The notes under the pieces are model-generated. The model did no database searches. It was given only the letters and a program-made list of their open reading frames with translations, and was not told the DNA's origin. A stretch of DNA of 24,383 nucleotides from CAZGMC01 sp964526565 (GTDB lineage Bacteria > Pseudomonadota > Alphaproteobacteria > DSM-16000 > Inquilinaceae): NCBI GenBank assembly GCA_964526565.1, contig CAZGMC010000064.1:1-24383 (forward strand), in the 5' to 3' direction. Both the position numbers and the translations under genes were made by a program. This document shows positions 7,651-15,898 of this stretch, in pieces; position 1 is the first letter of the stretch, and the number at the start of each line of letters is the position of its first letter.

Positions 7651-8721
7651 ATGATGCGTGCCGGTGTCGTCATCCTGAACTGGAACGGCTGGGGCGATAC
7701 GGTCGAGTGCCTGGAGAGCGTGTTCCGACTGGATCCGGCACCGCGGCAGGTCGTGGTCTGCGACAACGGCTCGACGGACGGCTCGGTCGAGCGCATCCGG
7801 CAGTGGGCGGAGGGGCGCCTTGACGCCGCCCCGGCGTCGGGACCCTTGCGGCGATTCACCGTCCCGCCGGTCGCCAAGCCGGTCGGGTTGATCCTCCTGG
7901 ATCGCGTGGCGGCCGAGACGGGCAGCGGGCCGGGCGGCGGGACGGATGCCGTGGGCGCGCTGGTGCTGATCCGCACGGGCGGCAATCTGGGTTTCGCCGG
8001 CGGCAACAATGTCGGCCTGCGCTACCTGTTGAAACAGGGCGACATCGACTGCGTCTGGCTGCTCAACAACGACACCGTTGTGCCGCCCGAGTCGCTGGGC
8101 CGCCTCATGGCCACGCTGCAGGCGCATCCCGATGTCGGCATGGTCGGGTCCACGCTGTTGTACTACGACAATCCGGACGTGGTGCAGGCGCTTGGCGGTT
8201 GCACCTACAACCGATGGCTCGGCATGCCGCGGCCGCGCGGCCTGGGGCAGCCGGCAGCGACGGTTGGTGACGCGCCGCGGCCGGACGGCGACCTGGCCTA
8301 CGTATCGGCGGCGTCGCTGCTGGTGAGGCGCGCGCTCCTGGAGGACGTCGGGCTGATGGCGGAGCACTATTTCCTGTATTACGAGGAGCTCGACTGGGTG
8401 GCGCGCTGCCGCGGGCGATATGGGCTGGCCCATCAGCCGCACAGCATCGTCTACCACAAGGAGGGCGCCAGCATCGGCTCGGCCGAAAAGGTCGAAAAGC
8501 GGAGCCTGTTGTCGGACTACTATTCGAAACGGAACCGCGTGCGCTTCGCGTGCCGGCACCGGCCGGTGTTCGTGCCGACCGTGATCCTTGGCAACATCGC
8601 CGTTGCGGCGTGGTTCGCCACGCGGGGCGACTGGGCGCGGGCGCGGGTCGTGCTGCGGGCCACCCTGGGCCTGCCGCTGCCGCAGGGGCCGCAACAGTCG
8701 CCGCCGCGGACGCCGGCATGA
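7651..8721 (+). CDS. GT2 family glycosyltransferase
   Basis: This is a 356-residue GT2 glycosyltransferase. Motifs are AGVVILNWNGWGDTVECLES, VVVCDNGSTDGSVERI, GGNLGFAGGNNVGLRY, VWLLNNDTVVPPESL (the DXD-equivalent NND) and YFLYYEELDWVARCR near the acceptor site. This pattern is that of WcaA/WbbL-like and rhamnosyltransferase-like proteins. A 45-residue glycine- and proline-rich loop between CDNGS and GGNLGF is typical of this subgroup. The start at 7651 (ATG-ATG) follows a GGCAGGGAAG ribosome site; the same frame is open for 510 bases upstream, but that is a shadow of the preceding gene. The stop overlaps the next start (ATGA), implying translational coupling. Confidence 0.9.
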   Translation: MMRAGVVILNWNGWGDTVECLESVFRLDPAPRQVVVCDNGSTDGSVERIRQWAEGRLDAAPASGPLRRFTVPPVAKPVGLILLDRVAAETGSGPGGGTDAVGALVLIRTGGNLGFAGGNNVGLRYLLKQGDIDCVWLLNNDTVVPPESLGRLMATLQAHPDVGMVGSTLLYYDNPDVVQALGGCTYNRWLGMPRPRGLGQPAATVGDAPRPDGDLAYVSAASLLVRRALLEDVGLMAEHYFLYYEELDWVARCRGRYGLAHQPHSIVYHKEGASIGSAEKVEKRSLLSDYYSKRNRVRFACRHRPVFVPTVILGNIAVAAWFATRGDWARARVVLRATLGLPLPQGPQQSPPRTPA

Positions 8722-9722
8722 AGGTCTGGCTGCCTCATGTCCGGGTCGGCGCCGGCGCCGACGTCTATACGCGGCGGCTCGCGGCCGGGCTGGCGGCCGC
8801 CGGCTGCACCGTCGAGGTGACGTGCTACCCCAATCGCTACCAGTATGTCCCGTGGGCGTTGCGGCCGTCACCGCCGGACCCGGACGTCGATATCGTCTGC
8901 GTCAACTGCGCCTGGGGGTTTCCCTTCAAGGGCACGGCCAGGCGGCTGGTCGCGGTCGAGCATCACTGCGTCAACGAGCCGGCCTACCGCCCGTACCGCG
9001 GCGCCGCCCAGGCACTGTTCCACCGGATGATCGTGGCGCCGGCGACGGCGGCCAGCCTGCGCCGCGCCGACGCGGTCGTCACCGTCAGCGCCTACACGGC
9101 CGACAGCCTGGCCCGCGTGCACGGCTTCCAAGGCGCACATGTCATCCACAATGGCATCGAGACGGATGTCTTCACGCCGCCGGCGGCGCCGCGCGAGCCG
9201 CTGTCCGGCCGGCCGGTGCGGCTGCTGTTCGTCGGCAACCTGACCCGGCGCAAGGGTGCCGACCTGCTGCTGCCGATCCTCGAAGCCCTGGGTGAGGGGT
9301 ACGAGCTGGACTACACGCTGGGCCTGCGCACGGCCGACCCGTTCGCCGCCCACCCGCGCATGCGCGCCCTGGGCCGGCTGACCGACGAGCGGTTGCGGGA
9401 TGCCTACCGGCGGGCCGACCTGCTGCTGTTCCCGACGCGGTTCGAGGGCTTCGGCTATACCGCCGCCGAGGCGATGGCGTGCGGCACTCCGGTGGTGACG
9501 ACCCGGGCATCGGCCATGCCGGAGGTCGTCGAGGACGGCGTCACCGGCCGCCTCTGTCCGCCCGACGACGTCGGCGCGTTCGCCGGGGCCATCCGCGACC
9601 TCGTGTCGGACCCCACCCGGCTGGCGCGGATGCGCACCCGGTGCCGCGAGGAAACGAAGCGGCGGTTCTCCCTTGCCGCGTCGAGCGAGGCCTACCTTGC
9701 ATTGTTCATGGGCCTGTTCTGA
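8718..9722 (+). CDS. GT4 family glycosyltransferase
   Basis: This is a GT-B fold retaining glycosyltransferase of 334 residues. The N-terminal half has VGAGADVYTRRLAAGLAAAG. The linker is AVVTVSAYTADSLARVHG, then VIHNGIETDVF. The second domain has LLFVGNLTRRKGADLLLPIL and LFPTRFEGFGYTAAEAMACGTPVV, which carries the catalytic E-x7-E signature. PEVVEDGVTGRLCPPDDV follows. Its start ATG overlaps the upstream stop by four bases, so it is coupled to the preceding GT2 gene. The donor sugar cannot be told from sequence. It ends the plus-strand run, and the sulfotransferase gene converges on it 62 bases away. Confidence 0.92.
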   Translation: MKVWLPHVRVGAGADVYTRRLAAGLAAAGCTVEVTCYPNRYQYVPWALRPSPPDPDVDIVCVNCAWGFPFKGTARRLVAVEHHCVNEPAYRPYRGAAQALFHRMIVAPATAASLRRADAVVTVSAYTADSLARVHGFQGAHVIHNGIETDVFTPPAAPREPLSGRPVRLLFVGNLTRRKGADLLLPILEALGEGYELDYTLGLRTADPFAAHPRMRALGRLTDERLRDAYRRADLLLFPTRFEGFGYTAAEAMACGTPVVTTRASAMPEVVEDGVTGRLCPPDDVGAFAGAIRDLVSDPTRLARMRTRCREETKRRFSLAASSEAYLALFMGLF

Positions 9723-9784
9723 CCCGTACGCGGCCGGCCAAGCCGGCGGCGACATCAGCCGGTGTGCTTGATGCGGCGGCGCCT

Positions 9785-10489
9785 CTACCGGAAGCCCTTG
9801 AAGCCGGCCCGGCGCATCGCGCGGCCACAGATCAGCCGGAACAGGACGGCCTCCCACAGGCCGAGCCTGTCCACGGTGCCGCGGATCGATTGTCCGACCA
9901 CTCCTTTTACAAGTTCCTTGTCCGGATTGTCCATTTCCGCAACACAATGGGCCGTTTGCGATGTATCCAACCCGATGGATTCGAACAGTCGTTCGGCAGT
10001 CCGGTGTTTGGCGGCCATGAACTCGTCATAGCGAATCAGAACAGTGTTTGGTCGTGATTCTTCATCCAATGCAATATTGGTGGCCTTGCTCCAGAGCCGG
10101 CAGGACCGTATCAGGTCCGGGCCATCGGCCAGGAAGGTGTGACGTGCAGCTTTCAATGACTTGACGACATACAGGCCCGACCGCACAGTCAAAACAAGTC
10201 TTGCGTCAGGAAAAATCTTCCGGATCTTCGGAAGAACCATGATGTTTGATGGAGTCTTTTCCAGGACGAATTGGTGCTTTTCCAACAGGGGCGCGAAACG
10301 GGCGCGTATTTCATCTTCGTCTGCGATGCGCACGAAAATGCCACTTTCGTAGGTCTTCTTTTCATTAATGCGCGTTCCCAGATCATCCGGTCCGGCATGA
10401 AATACCTGATCGTGTTCCATCAGGAGGCGGGTGAGGGCAGTCGTGCCCGAGCGAGGGCTTCCTGCAACGATGATCAGGTTTGATGCCAT
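9785..10489 (-). CDS. Sulfotransferase family protein
   Basis: This is a 234-residue protein with the sulfotransferase fold. The N-terminal NLIIVAGSPRSGTTALTRLL is the PAPS 5'-phosphosulfate loop. DARLVLTVRSGLYVVKSL corresponds to the 3'-phosphate-binding Arg/Ser segment. KTPSNIM and VLIRYDEFM are typical connecting motifs. It would transfer sulfate from PAPS to a hydroxyl, most likely on the polysaccharide or another cell-surface glycan made by the surrounding genes; this is inferred from context. The start at 10489 precedes MASNLIIVAG; a longer frame to 10588 lacks similarity. It is the only minus-strand gene inside the glycan cluster and, except for its GC-rich C-terminal ~70 bases, is lower in GC than its neighbours, which suggests separate acquisition. 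No PAPS-synthesis genes are in view. Confidence 0.83.
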   Translation of the reverse strand: MASNLIIVAGSPRSGTTALTRLLMEHDQVFHAGPDDLGTRINEKKTYESGIFVRIADEDEIRARFAPLLEKHQFVLEKTPSNIMVLPKIRKIFPDARLVLTVRSGLYVVKSLKAARHTFLADGPDLIRSCRLWSKATNIALDEESRPNTVLIRYDEFMAAKHRTAERLFESIGLDTSQTAHCVAEMDNPDKELVKGVVGQSIRGTVDRLGLWEAVLFRLICGRAMRRAGFKGFR

Positions 10490-10765
10490 GCCGTTCCAAT
10501 CATCCTGACGGCGGCTGACGGCCCGATGGCGGATGGCGGATGGTGTGCTCCGCCATACCCGTATGAAAAAGCGGGGAACCGCCCTCATGAACCGCCGTGC
10601 TGTTCAAAGGGCTGTACACAGTTGTCGGTGCCGACGCGAGGTTCCTTGTTCGCCGGGTGCCGGCGGCGATAGCATTCTGTCCGGGCGCCGGCAAGACCAG
10701 GCGGCCGTCCAACCGCAACTCCTGCACCACGCGCCGGGATACAACTGCGCCGGGAGACTGTTATT
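10490..10765. promoter_or_regulatory. Divergent intergenic region
   Basis: This 276-bp spacer lies between the sulfotransferase gene (minus) and a GT4 gene (plus), so it should hold promoters for both. It contains a short GGCGGAT direct repeat around 10525-10540 and moderate-GC sequence. I see no convincing promoter pair, small gene or hairpin. Confidence 0.3.
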
Positions 10766-12055
10766 TTGAGACTCCTGCTCGTCACCTCGAACTATCCGCG
10801 TTGGGCCGGTGACAGCACGACGCCGTTCGTGCTCAAGCTGGCGCAGGACCTGAACCGGCTGGGGTGCGCGGTGGACGTGCTGGCGCCGCATGCGCCGGGG
10901 GCGGCGCGGCGGGAGGTCCTGGAGGGCATCCCGGTCGAGCGGTTCCGCTATCTGTGGCCCGAATCGCTGCAGACCGTGTGCTATGGCGGTGGCGCCCTGG
11001 TCAATCTGCGCAAGGCCAGGAGCAATGTCGTCAAGCTGCCGGCGCTGGTCGCCGCGGAGTGGGCCGCCGTGTTCGGCCGCCTGCTGCGGCGCCGCTACGA
11101 CCTGCTGCACTCCCACTGGGTCCTGCCGCAGGGCTTTGTCGGGGCGCTGGCGGCGCGGCCGCTCGGCGTGCCGCACGTCATCACGGTCCACGGCGGCGAC
11201 GTCTTCGGGCTGCGCGGCCGCGGCATGCGGCGCCTGCAGCGGGTCGCCTTTGGCGCGGCCGGTGCGGTGACGGTCAACAGCTCGGCGACCGGCGCCGCCG
11301 TGACATCGATCGCGCCGCGGATCGCGCCGCCCCGCCGGATCCCCATGGGCGTGGACATCGCCCCGGCCGACGACCCGGCCCTGACGGCCGACATCCGGGC
11401 GCGCTGGCGGCGCGGCGCCGGGCCGCTGGTCGTTTTCGTCGGCCGGCTGGTCGAGGAGAAGGGGGTCGGCGACCTGCTGCAGGCCATGGCCCTGCTCTGT
11501 CGCGAGGTGCCCGACGCCACCGCCCTGGTGATTGGCGAGGGCCAGGACCGCGCGGCGTTCGAGGCCATGGCCGGGCGGCTCGGCCTGGGCGAGCGGGTCG
11601 CCTTCACCGGCTGGGTCGCGCCCGCGACGGTGGGCGCCTGGATGCAGGCGGCCGACGCGTTCGTCGGCCCGTCGAAGCGGGGGCCGGACGGCTGGGTCGA
11701 GGCGCAGGGGCTGACCTTCGCCGAGGCCCTGGTCAACGGCGTGCCCGTGGTGGCGACCCGTTCCGGCGGCATCCCCGACCTCGTGCGCCATGAAGAGACC
11801 GGCCTGCTGGTGCCCGAGGCCGACCCTGCGGCCATCGCCGCCGCCGTGCTGCGGCTGTGGCGGACGCCGGACCTGGCGGCGCGGCTGGCTGGCGCCGGCC
11901 AGGCCATGGTGCGCGAGGCGCTGAGCCGCGAGGCATCGGCCGCGGCGTTCCTCCAGGTGTTCACGGAGGTCGTGGAGGCGCGCCGCCGCGGCGGCCGGCG
12001 CGACCGGTCGCACGCCTCCGGGCGCCCCTCCGCGCCGGCGGACCGTGCGGCATAG
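10766..12055 (+). CDS. GT4 family glycosyltransferase
   Basis: This is a 429-residue GT-B glycosyltransferase. Motifs are SNYPRWAGDSTTPFVLKLAQ near the N-terminus, LHSHWVLPQGFVGAL, VITVHGGDVFGLRG, VTVNSSATGAAV, VVFVGRLVEEKGVGDLLQAM, LVIGEGQDR and VEAQGLTFAEALVNGVPVV, which carries the E-x7-E signature, then IPDLVRHEETGLLVPEAD. The segment from SKRGPDGWVEAQGL is typical of GT4 enzymes that act in capsule or exopolysaccharide assembly. The start is TTG at 10766 with GGGAG nine bases upstream, and the protein then begins MRLLLVTSNYPRWAGD, as family members do. The C-terminal 30 residues are Arg-rich and low-complexity. Donor and acceptor are unknown. Confidence 0.92.
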   Translation: MRLLLVTSNYPRWAGDSTTPFVLKLAQDLNRLGCAVDVLAPHAPGAARREVLEGIPVERFRYLWPESLQTVCYGGGALVNLRKARSNVVKLPALVAAEWAAVFGRLLRRRYDLLHSHWVLPQGFVGALAARPLGVPHVITVHGGDVFGLRGRGMRRLQRVAFGAAGAVTVNSSATGAAVTSIAPRIAPPRRIPMGVDIAPADDPALTADIRARWRRGAGPLVVFVGRLVEEKGVGDLLQAMALLCREVPDATALVIGEGQDRAAFEAMAGRLGLGERVAFTGWVAPATVGAWMQAADAFVGPSKRGPDGWVEAQGLTFAEALVNGVPVVATRSGGIPDLVRHEETGLLVPEADPAAIAAAVLRLWRTPDLAARLAGAGQAMVREALSREASAAAFLQVFTEVVEARRRGGRRDRSHASGRPSAPADRAA

Positions 12056-12178
12056 GCTTGTGCCGATTGGTTGTCCCGGCCGCTGCCTAAGCCACCCGTA
12101 TAGCCGAAGGTTGCCGCGCTTGCCCTGTTTTCACGCGCGCGCTAACCGTCATGCCTGCGATCGACCAGGACAGTATCG

Positions 12179-13804
12179 ATGATGGACCAGCAGCGGGTTT
12201 TGGACGCGGGTTTGCCCCGACACGCGGGTGCCTGGACCGCCATGGACGACGAAGCCCAGGCGGGCATGTACCGCCTGTCCCTGGTCGCCGTTCTTCTGTT
12301 CGCGGCAGCGTTGCGGCTCCTGTATTTCGGCGGTCTGGTCGGCGCCGACGATGTGTCCGTCGCCCAGGCGGCGCTGCGCTGGCTGGAGGATGGCCCGCAA
12401 CTGCCGACCGGCCACTACAGCGCCCGGATCGGGCTGGTCGTGCCGCAGGCCGTGGTGTTCGGCCTGTTCGGTGTCGGCGAGTGGCAGCTTGCCCTGCTGC
12501 CGCTGCTGTGGAGCCTGGGCGGCATCGCGCTGGCCTATGCCATCGGTGCGAGGCTGTTCGGCCGGCCCACCGGCCTGGTTGCGGCGCTGGTGCTGGCCGT
12601 GTTCCCCCTGGACATCGGCCAGGCGACGACCTTCTTCCCCGACATGCCGCTGGGGACGACGATGGCGCTGGCGGTGTGGCTGGCCATGCTGGGCACAGAC
12701 CGGCGGCACCGCTGGGCCTGGGGGCTGCTCGCCGGGCTGGTGTGGGGGGTTGCCTATCTGATCAAGGTCGAGGCGTTCTTCCTTGGCTTTGCCTTCCTGG
12801 GGCTGGCGCTGCAGGACCGGCGCGCGTGGCCGGTCGTGATTCCGGCCGGCGTGGTGGCGCTCGCCGTCGTCGCGGCCGAGACCCTGGTGTATTATTCGGC
12901 CATGGACGTGTTGTTCTATCGCCTGCAGTTGATCGACAACGTGCGGATGGCTGTTCGTGGTGAATACAGTGGCACGCAGTTGTGGGTCTTCCCCAAGGCG
13001 TGGTTCGTTACCATCTATGAATTCGGCCTGCATTATTATGCGATGTTCGCCGGCCTGCTGGCGATCCTGTGGCGGCGGGAGCGCCGGGGCATCCTGCTGG
13101 CGGCCTGGATCGTGGCTTTTTTGCTGTGGCTGCAGTTCGGGTTCAATCCCTTCTCGGGGGGCATATCGTTCAAGTCGCACCTGCTGCGCTATTGTGCGAT
13201 GATCAGTGTGCCCATGGCCGTGGTCATCGCCTGGTTCCTGTGGCAGGTGTTGCCGGGCCGGGTGCGCTGGGTCGGGCTCGGCCTCGTCGTGGCGGCCGGC
13301 CTGTTCTTTGCGAATTTCAACCAGCTGAACCTGGAACGCCAGGCGGCGACCAGGCAGGCGGTCAGCGCGGCGGTGGAGAATGGCTGGTTCCCGCTGTATC
13401 TCGACCGGACGAGCTACTTCATTGCCGCGTACATGCTGTACGACCGGCCCGAGCGGGTGCAGCTCCACATGCTGCAGCGGCACGACTTTGCCGAGGGCGA
13501 GACCGAGATCGTGCCCGTCGAGCAGATCGACGGCTATGTCCTGCTGAACCGCGGCTTCATGCTGTTTGCCAATCGGCGCTACTTCATGACCACACTCGAA
13601 GCCGGCGACTTCGAGCGCAATGCTGAAACGGTGCTCACCGTGGACAATCCCATGCCCGGCCTGGCCTATGCCCAGGCGCGGCTGCTGGCGGCGCTGGCCG
13701 CTCCGCTGCCGTTCATCGGCGACAAGGTCGGGGGTACGGTGTCCGAACTGCTGGAACCGAACGACGTCATCGTCCTGCACCACCGGCCGGCTGTCGCGGA
13801 GTAG
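12179..13804 (+). CDS. GT-C membrane glycosyltransferase (PMT/ArnT-like)
   Basis: This 541-residue integral membrane protein has about ten or more hydrophobic helices in its first ~390 residues, then a soluble C-terminal part. The first external loop carries an acidic pair (GLVGADDVSVAQAALRWL), matching the catalytic Asp region of GT-C enzymes that use polyprenyl-phosphate sugars on the periplasmic face. FPLDIGQATTFFPDMPLGTT is another PMT_2-like segment. The start ATG at 12179 follows CCAGGACAG. The adjacent gene encodes a DPM1/GtrB-like enzyme that would make the lipid-linked donor, so the two may form a donor synthase and transferase pair. The substrate (lipid A, polysaccharide or protein) is not evident. 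Confidence 0.78.
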   Translation: MMDQQRVLDAGLPRHAGAWTAMDDEAQAGMYRLSLVAVLLFAAALRLLYFGGLVGADDVSVAQAALRWLEDGPQLPTGHYSARIGLVVPQAVVFGLFGVGEWQLALLPLLWSLGGIALAYAIGARLFGRPTGLVAALVLAVFPLDIGQATTFFPDMPLGTTMALAVWLAMLGTDRRHRWAWGLLAGLVWGVAYLIKVEAFFLGFAFLGLALQDRRAWPVVIPAGVVALAVVAAETLVYYSAMDVLFYRLQLIDNVRMAVRGEYSGTQLWVFPKAWFVTIYEFGLHYYAMFAGLLAILWRRERRGILLAAWIVAFLLWLQFGFNPFSGGISFKSHLLRYCAMISVPMAVVIAWFLWQVLPGRVRWVGLGLVVAAGLFFANFNQLNLERQAATRQAVSAAVENGWFPLYLDRTSYFIAAYMLYDRPERVQLHMLQRHDFAEGETEIVPVEQIDGYVLLNRGFMLFANRRYFMTTLEAGDFERNAETVLTVDNPMPGLAYAQARLLAALAAPLPFIGDKVGGTVSELLEPNDVIVLHHRPAVAE

Positions 13805-13823
13805 CGGCGGGCGGCGCGGGCAC

Positions 13824-13866
13824 GGGCGGGTCGGTGCGGGCGGGTCGGTTGCGGGCGGGTCGGTGC
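13824..13866. repeat. Three imperfect tandem copies of a 14-15 bp G-rich unit
   Basis: Three copies of GGGCGGGTCGGTGC, the middle one with one extra T, lie between the GT-C gene and the GT2 gene. The G-rich plus strand could form unusual DNA or RNA structure. It is probably slippage-prone spacer; no function is shown. Confidence 0.75.
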
Positions 13867-13923
13867 GGACCATCGCCGCGACAGGCCCGACGGGCGTGTG
13901 CTCTCTTGAAGGACCGGGGCCCC

Positions 13924-14946
13924 ATGAAACTCATCGTCCAGATCCCGTGCTTCAACGAGGAGCACACGCTGCCGCAGACGGTGGCCGACATCCCGCGCCA
14001 GATCCCCGGCCTGGATGCCGTCGAGCTGCTCATCATCGATGACGGGTCGACCGACCGTACCGTCGAGGTGGCCCGCCAGCTCGGTGTCGACCACATCGTC
14101 CGGCACAAGGCCAACCGTGGCCTGGCCCGCACCTTCCGCACCGGCATGGATGCCTGCCTCAGGCTCGGCGCCGACATCATCGTCAACACCGACGGCGACA
14201 ACCAGTATTGCGGCCAGGACATCCCGGCGCTGGTGCGGCCGATCGTGGAGGGCCGCGCCGACCTGGTCCTGGGCGACCGCCAGACCGACTCGATCGCCCA
14301 CTTCTCGTCGATGAAGAAGCGGCTGCAGCGGGCCGGCTCGTTCACCGTGCGCCAATTGTCCGGCACCAATGTGCCCGATGCGGTGTCCGGCTTCCGCGCC
14401 TTCTCGCGCGACGCGGCGCTGCAGCTCAACATCGTGTCGTCGTTCAGCTACACGATCGAGACGGTCATCCAGGCCGGCAAGAAGCACATGGCGATGGCCT
14501 CGGTGCCGGTCCGCACCAATCCCAAGACCCGCGACTCGCGGCTGTTCAAGAGCGTCCCGAAGTTCATCGAGCGCTCGCTGACGACGATGATCCGCATGTA
14601 CGCGATGTACCAGCCGCTGCGGTTCTTCGTGTACATGGGCTCGATCTTCATGCTGGTCGGCCTGGTCCCGGTGATCCGCTTCCTGATCGCCTACTTTGCA
14701 GAGGGCGGCGCCGGCCACATCCAGTCCCTGATCCTGGGCGGTGCGCTGATCGTGATCGGCGTGGTGACGTTCCTGATCGGGCTGGTCTCCGACCTGATCA
14801 ACTTCAACCGCCAGCTCATCGAAATGACGCTGGAGAAGGTCCGGCGCATCGAGCTCAACCAGATCCGCGAGCACGACCGCAGCGAGGTGCCGTCGCCCGA
14901 GCCGGCGCACCGGCCCAACGCGGCCGAACGCGACGTGGCGGACTAG
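13924..14946 (+). CDS. Polyprenyl-phosphate glycosyltransferase (GT2, DPM1/GtrB-like)
   Basis: This 340-residue GT2 protein begins MKLIVQIPCFNEEHTLPQTV and contains LLIIDDGSTDRTVEVARQLG, NRGLARTFRTGMDACLRLGAD, the DXD motif IVNTDGDNQYCG, and SGFRAFSRDAAL. Two hydrophobic helices follow near the C-terminus (FFVYMGSIFMLVGLVPVIRF and LILGGALIVIGVVTFLIGL). This layout matches enzymes that move a sugar from a nucleotide donor to polyprenyl phosphate at the inner membrane. The start at 13924 is supported by GAAGGA upstream and by homologous N-termini. It lies 119 bases after the GT-C gene, which likely uses its product. Convergent with the shikimate-dehydrogenase-like gene; a nested hairpin separates them. 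Confidence 0.9.
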   Translation: MKLIVQIPCFNEEHTLPQTVADIPRQIPGLDAVELLIIDDGSTDRTVEVARQLGVDHIVRHKANRGLARTFRTGMDACLRLGADIIVNTDGDNQYCGQDIPALVRPIVEGRADLVLGDRQTDSIAHFSSMKKRLQRAGSFTVRQLSGTNVPDAVSGFRAFSRDAALQLNIVSSFSYTIETVIQAGKKHMAMASVPVRTNPKTRDSRLFKSVPKFIERSLTTMIRMYAMYQPLRFFVYMGSIFMLVGLVPVIRFLIAYFAEGGAGHIQSLILGGALIVIGVVTFLIGLVSDLINFNRQLIEMTLEKVRRIELNQIREHDRSEVPSPEPAHRPNAAERDVAD

Positions 14947-14987
14947 GGCGTAACAGGGCGGCAGGCGGCGGCCCGCCCTCGCGCCCT
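14945..14987. terminator. Nested hairpin between convergent genes
   Basis: An inner stem AGGGCGG (14955-14961) pairs with CCGCCCT (14973-14979), and an outer AGGGCG (14945-14950) can pair with CGCCCT (14982-14987). The position between two convergent stops suggests a bidirectional terminator, although no clear T-run follows on either strand. Confidence 0.5.
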
Positions 14988-15805
14988 TATGCCGGATCCT
15001 GCATGGCCTCCAGCAGCGCCCGTTCCATGACGGTCGCATCCGGCTCGCGCCCGGTGTAGAGCTCGAACTGGCAGCGGGCCTGGTGGATCTGCATGCGCAC
15101 GCCCGGGATGACGGCGCAGCCGGCGGCCTTGGCCTCACGCAGCAGGCGGGTCTCGATCGGCATCGGCACGGCATCGAAGACGACCGTGCCGGGGTGCAGG
15201 GCCTCGGCCGGCACCAGCATGTCGTCGGGCGCATGGAAGCCGACCGGCGTCACGTGGACCAGCAGGTCGTACGGCCCGTCGCCGGCCAGCGCCTCGGGCC
15301 GGCCGCCGTGGCGGCAGCCGAACCGGTCGGCCAGCGACAGCCCGGCGGCGCGGCTGCGATTGTAGACGGTGACGTCGCCGCCGGCGCGGACCAGGCCATG
15401 GACGATCGACCGAGCGCCGCCGCCGGCCCCGACCACCGCGGCGCGACGACCGGTCGGGTCGATCGCCTCGTGGAAGGCGCGCAGGGCGCCGATCCAGTCC
15501 ACGTTGTGGCCGGTCAGCCGGCCGTCGTCGTTGACCACGGTGTTGACGGCGCCGATCTCGCGCGCCGTCTCGTCCAGCGTGTCGAGGTGCTTCATGATGC
15601 GCACCTTGTGCGGCGTGGTCACCCCCAGGCCGCGGATGCCCAGCGCCCGCATGGCGGCGACGGCCGCGGCGGTGTCCTCGGTGCCGAACGCGACATAGGT
15701 GTACGCCAGCCCCAGCGCCCGGTAGGCGGCATTGTGCATGGCGACGCCGAACCGGCCGGGGCGGCCGGCGATCGATCCGCACAGCACGGGATTGGAGCCG
15801 GGCAT
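14987..15805 (-). CDS. Shikimate dehydrogenase-like protein (HI0607/SdhL type)
   Basis: This 272-residue AroE-superfamily oxidoreductase has GVTTPHK with the catalytic Lys (about residue 67), the NTVVNDDGRLTGHNVDW segment with the paired Asp (about 103), the NADP-type Rossmann loop VVGAGGGARSIV and a tail QFELYTGREP. The shikimate-binding Ser-x-Ser pair of canonical AroE is replaced: the N-terminal segment reads SIAGRPGRFGVAMHNAAY. From memory this pattern, together with FDAVPMPIETRLL, matches Haemophilus HI0607 (SdhL), a divergent group with weak activity on shikimate. So a role in aromatic synthesis should not be assumed. Start ATG at 15805 has GGAGG seven to eight bases upstream. An upstream small gene on the same strand may be co-transcribed (93-base gap). 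Confidence 0.88.
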   Translation of the reverse strand: MPGSNPVLCGSIAGRPGRFGVAMHNAAYRALGLAYTYVAFGTEDTAAAVAAMRALGIRGLGVTTPHKVRIMKHLDTLDETAREIGAVNTVVNDDGRLTGHNVDWIGALRAFHEAIDPTGRRAAVVGAGGGARSIVHGLVRAGGDVTVYNRSRAAGLSLADRFGCRHGGRPEALAGDGPYDLLVHVTPVGFHAPDDMLVPAEALHPGTVVFDAVPMPIETRLLREAKAAGCAVIPGVRMQIHQARCQFELYTGREPDATVMERALLEAMQDPA

Positions 15806-15898
15806 GGTTCGCCTCCGTCATGGGTCCGGCGTCCATTCCAGGACGGGCGGCAGCCCGCCGTCAACCCGTTGCGCTGAGTGCCGGGACTGCGCGGCCGG

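Noticed and set aside
9733..9747. GCCGGC-CAA-GCCGGC hairpin as a terminator
   Set aside because: The stem is only 6 bp, the loop 3 bases and there is no T-run; such hairpins arise by chance in high-GC DNA.
12149..13873. Very long minus-strand open frame across the GT-C gene
   Set aside because: Its product is low-complexity, rich in His, Gln, Arg and Pro, and lies antisense to a clear membrane protein; it is a high-GC shadow.
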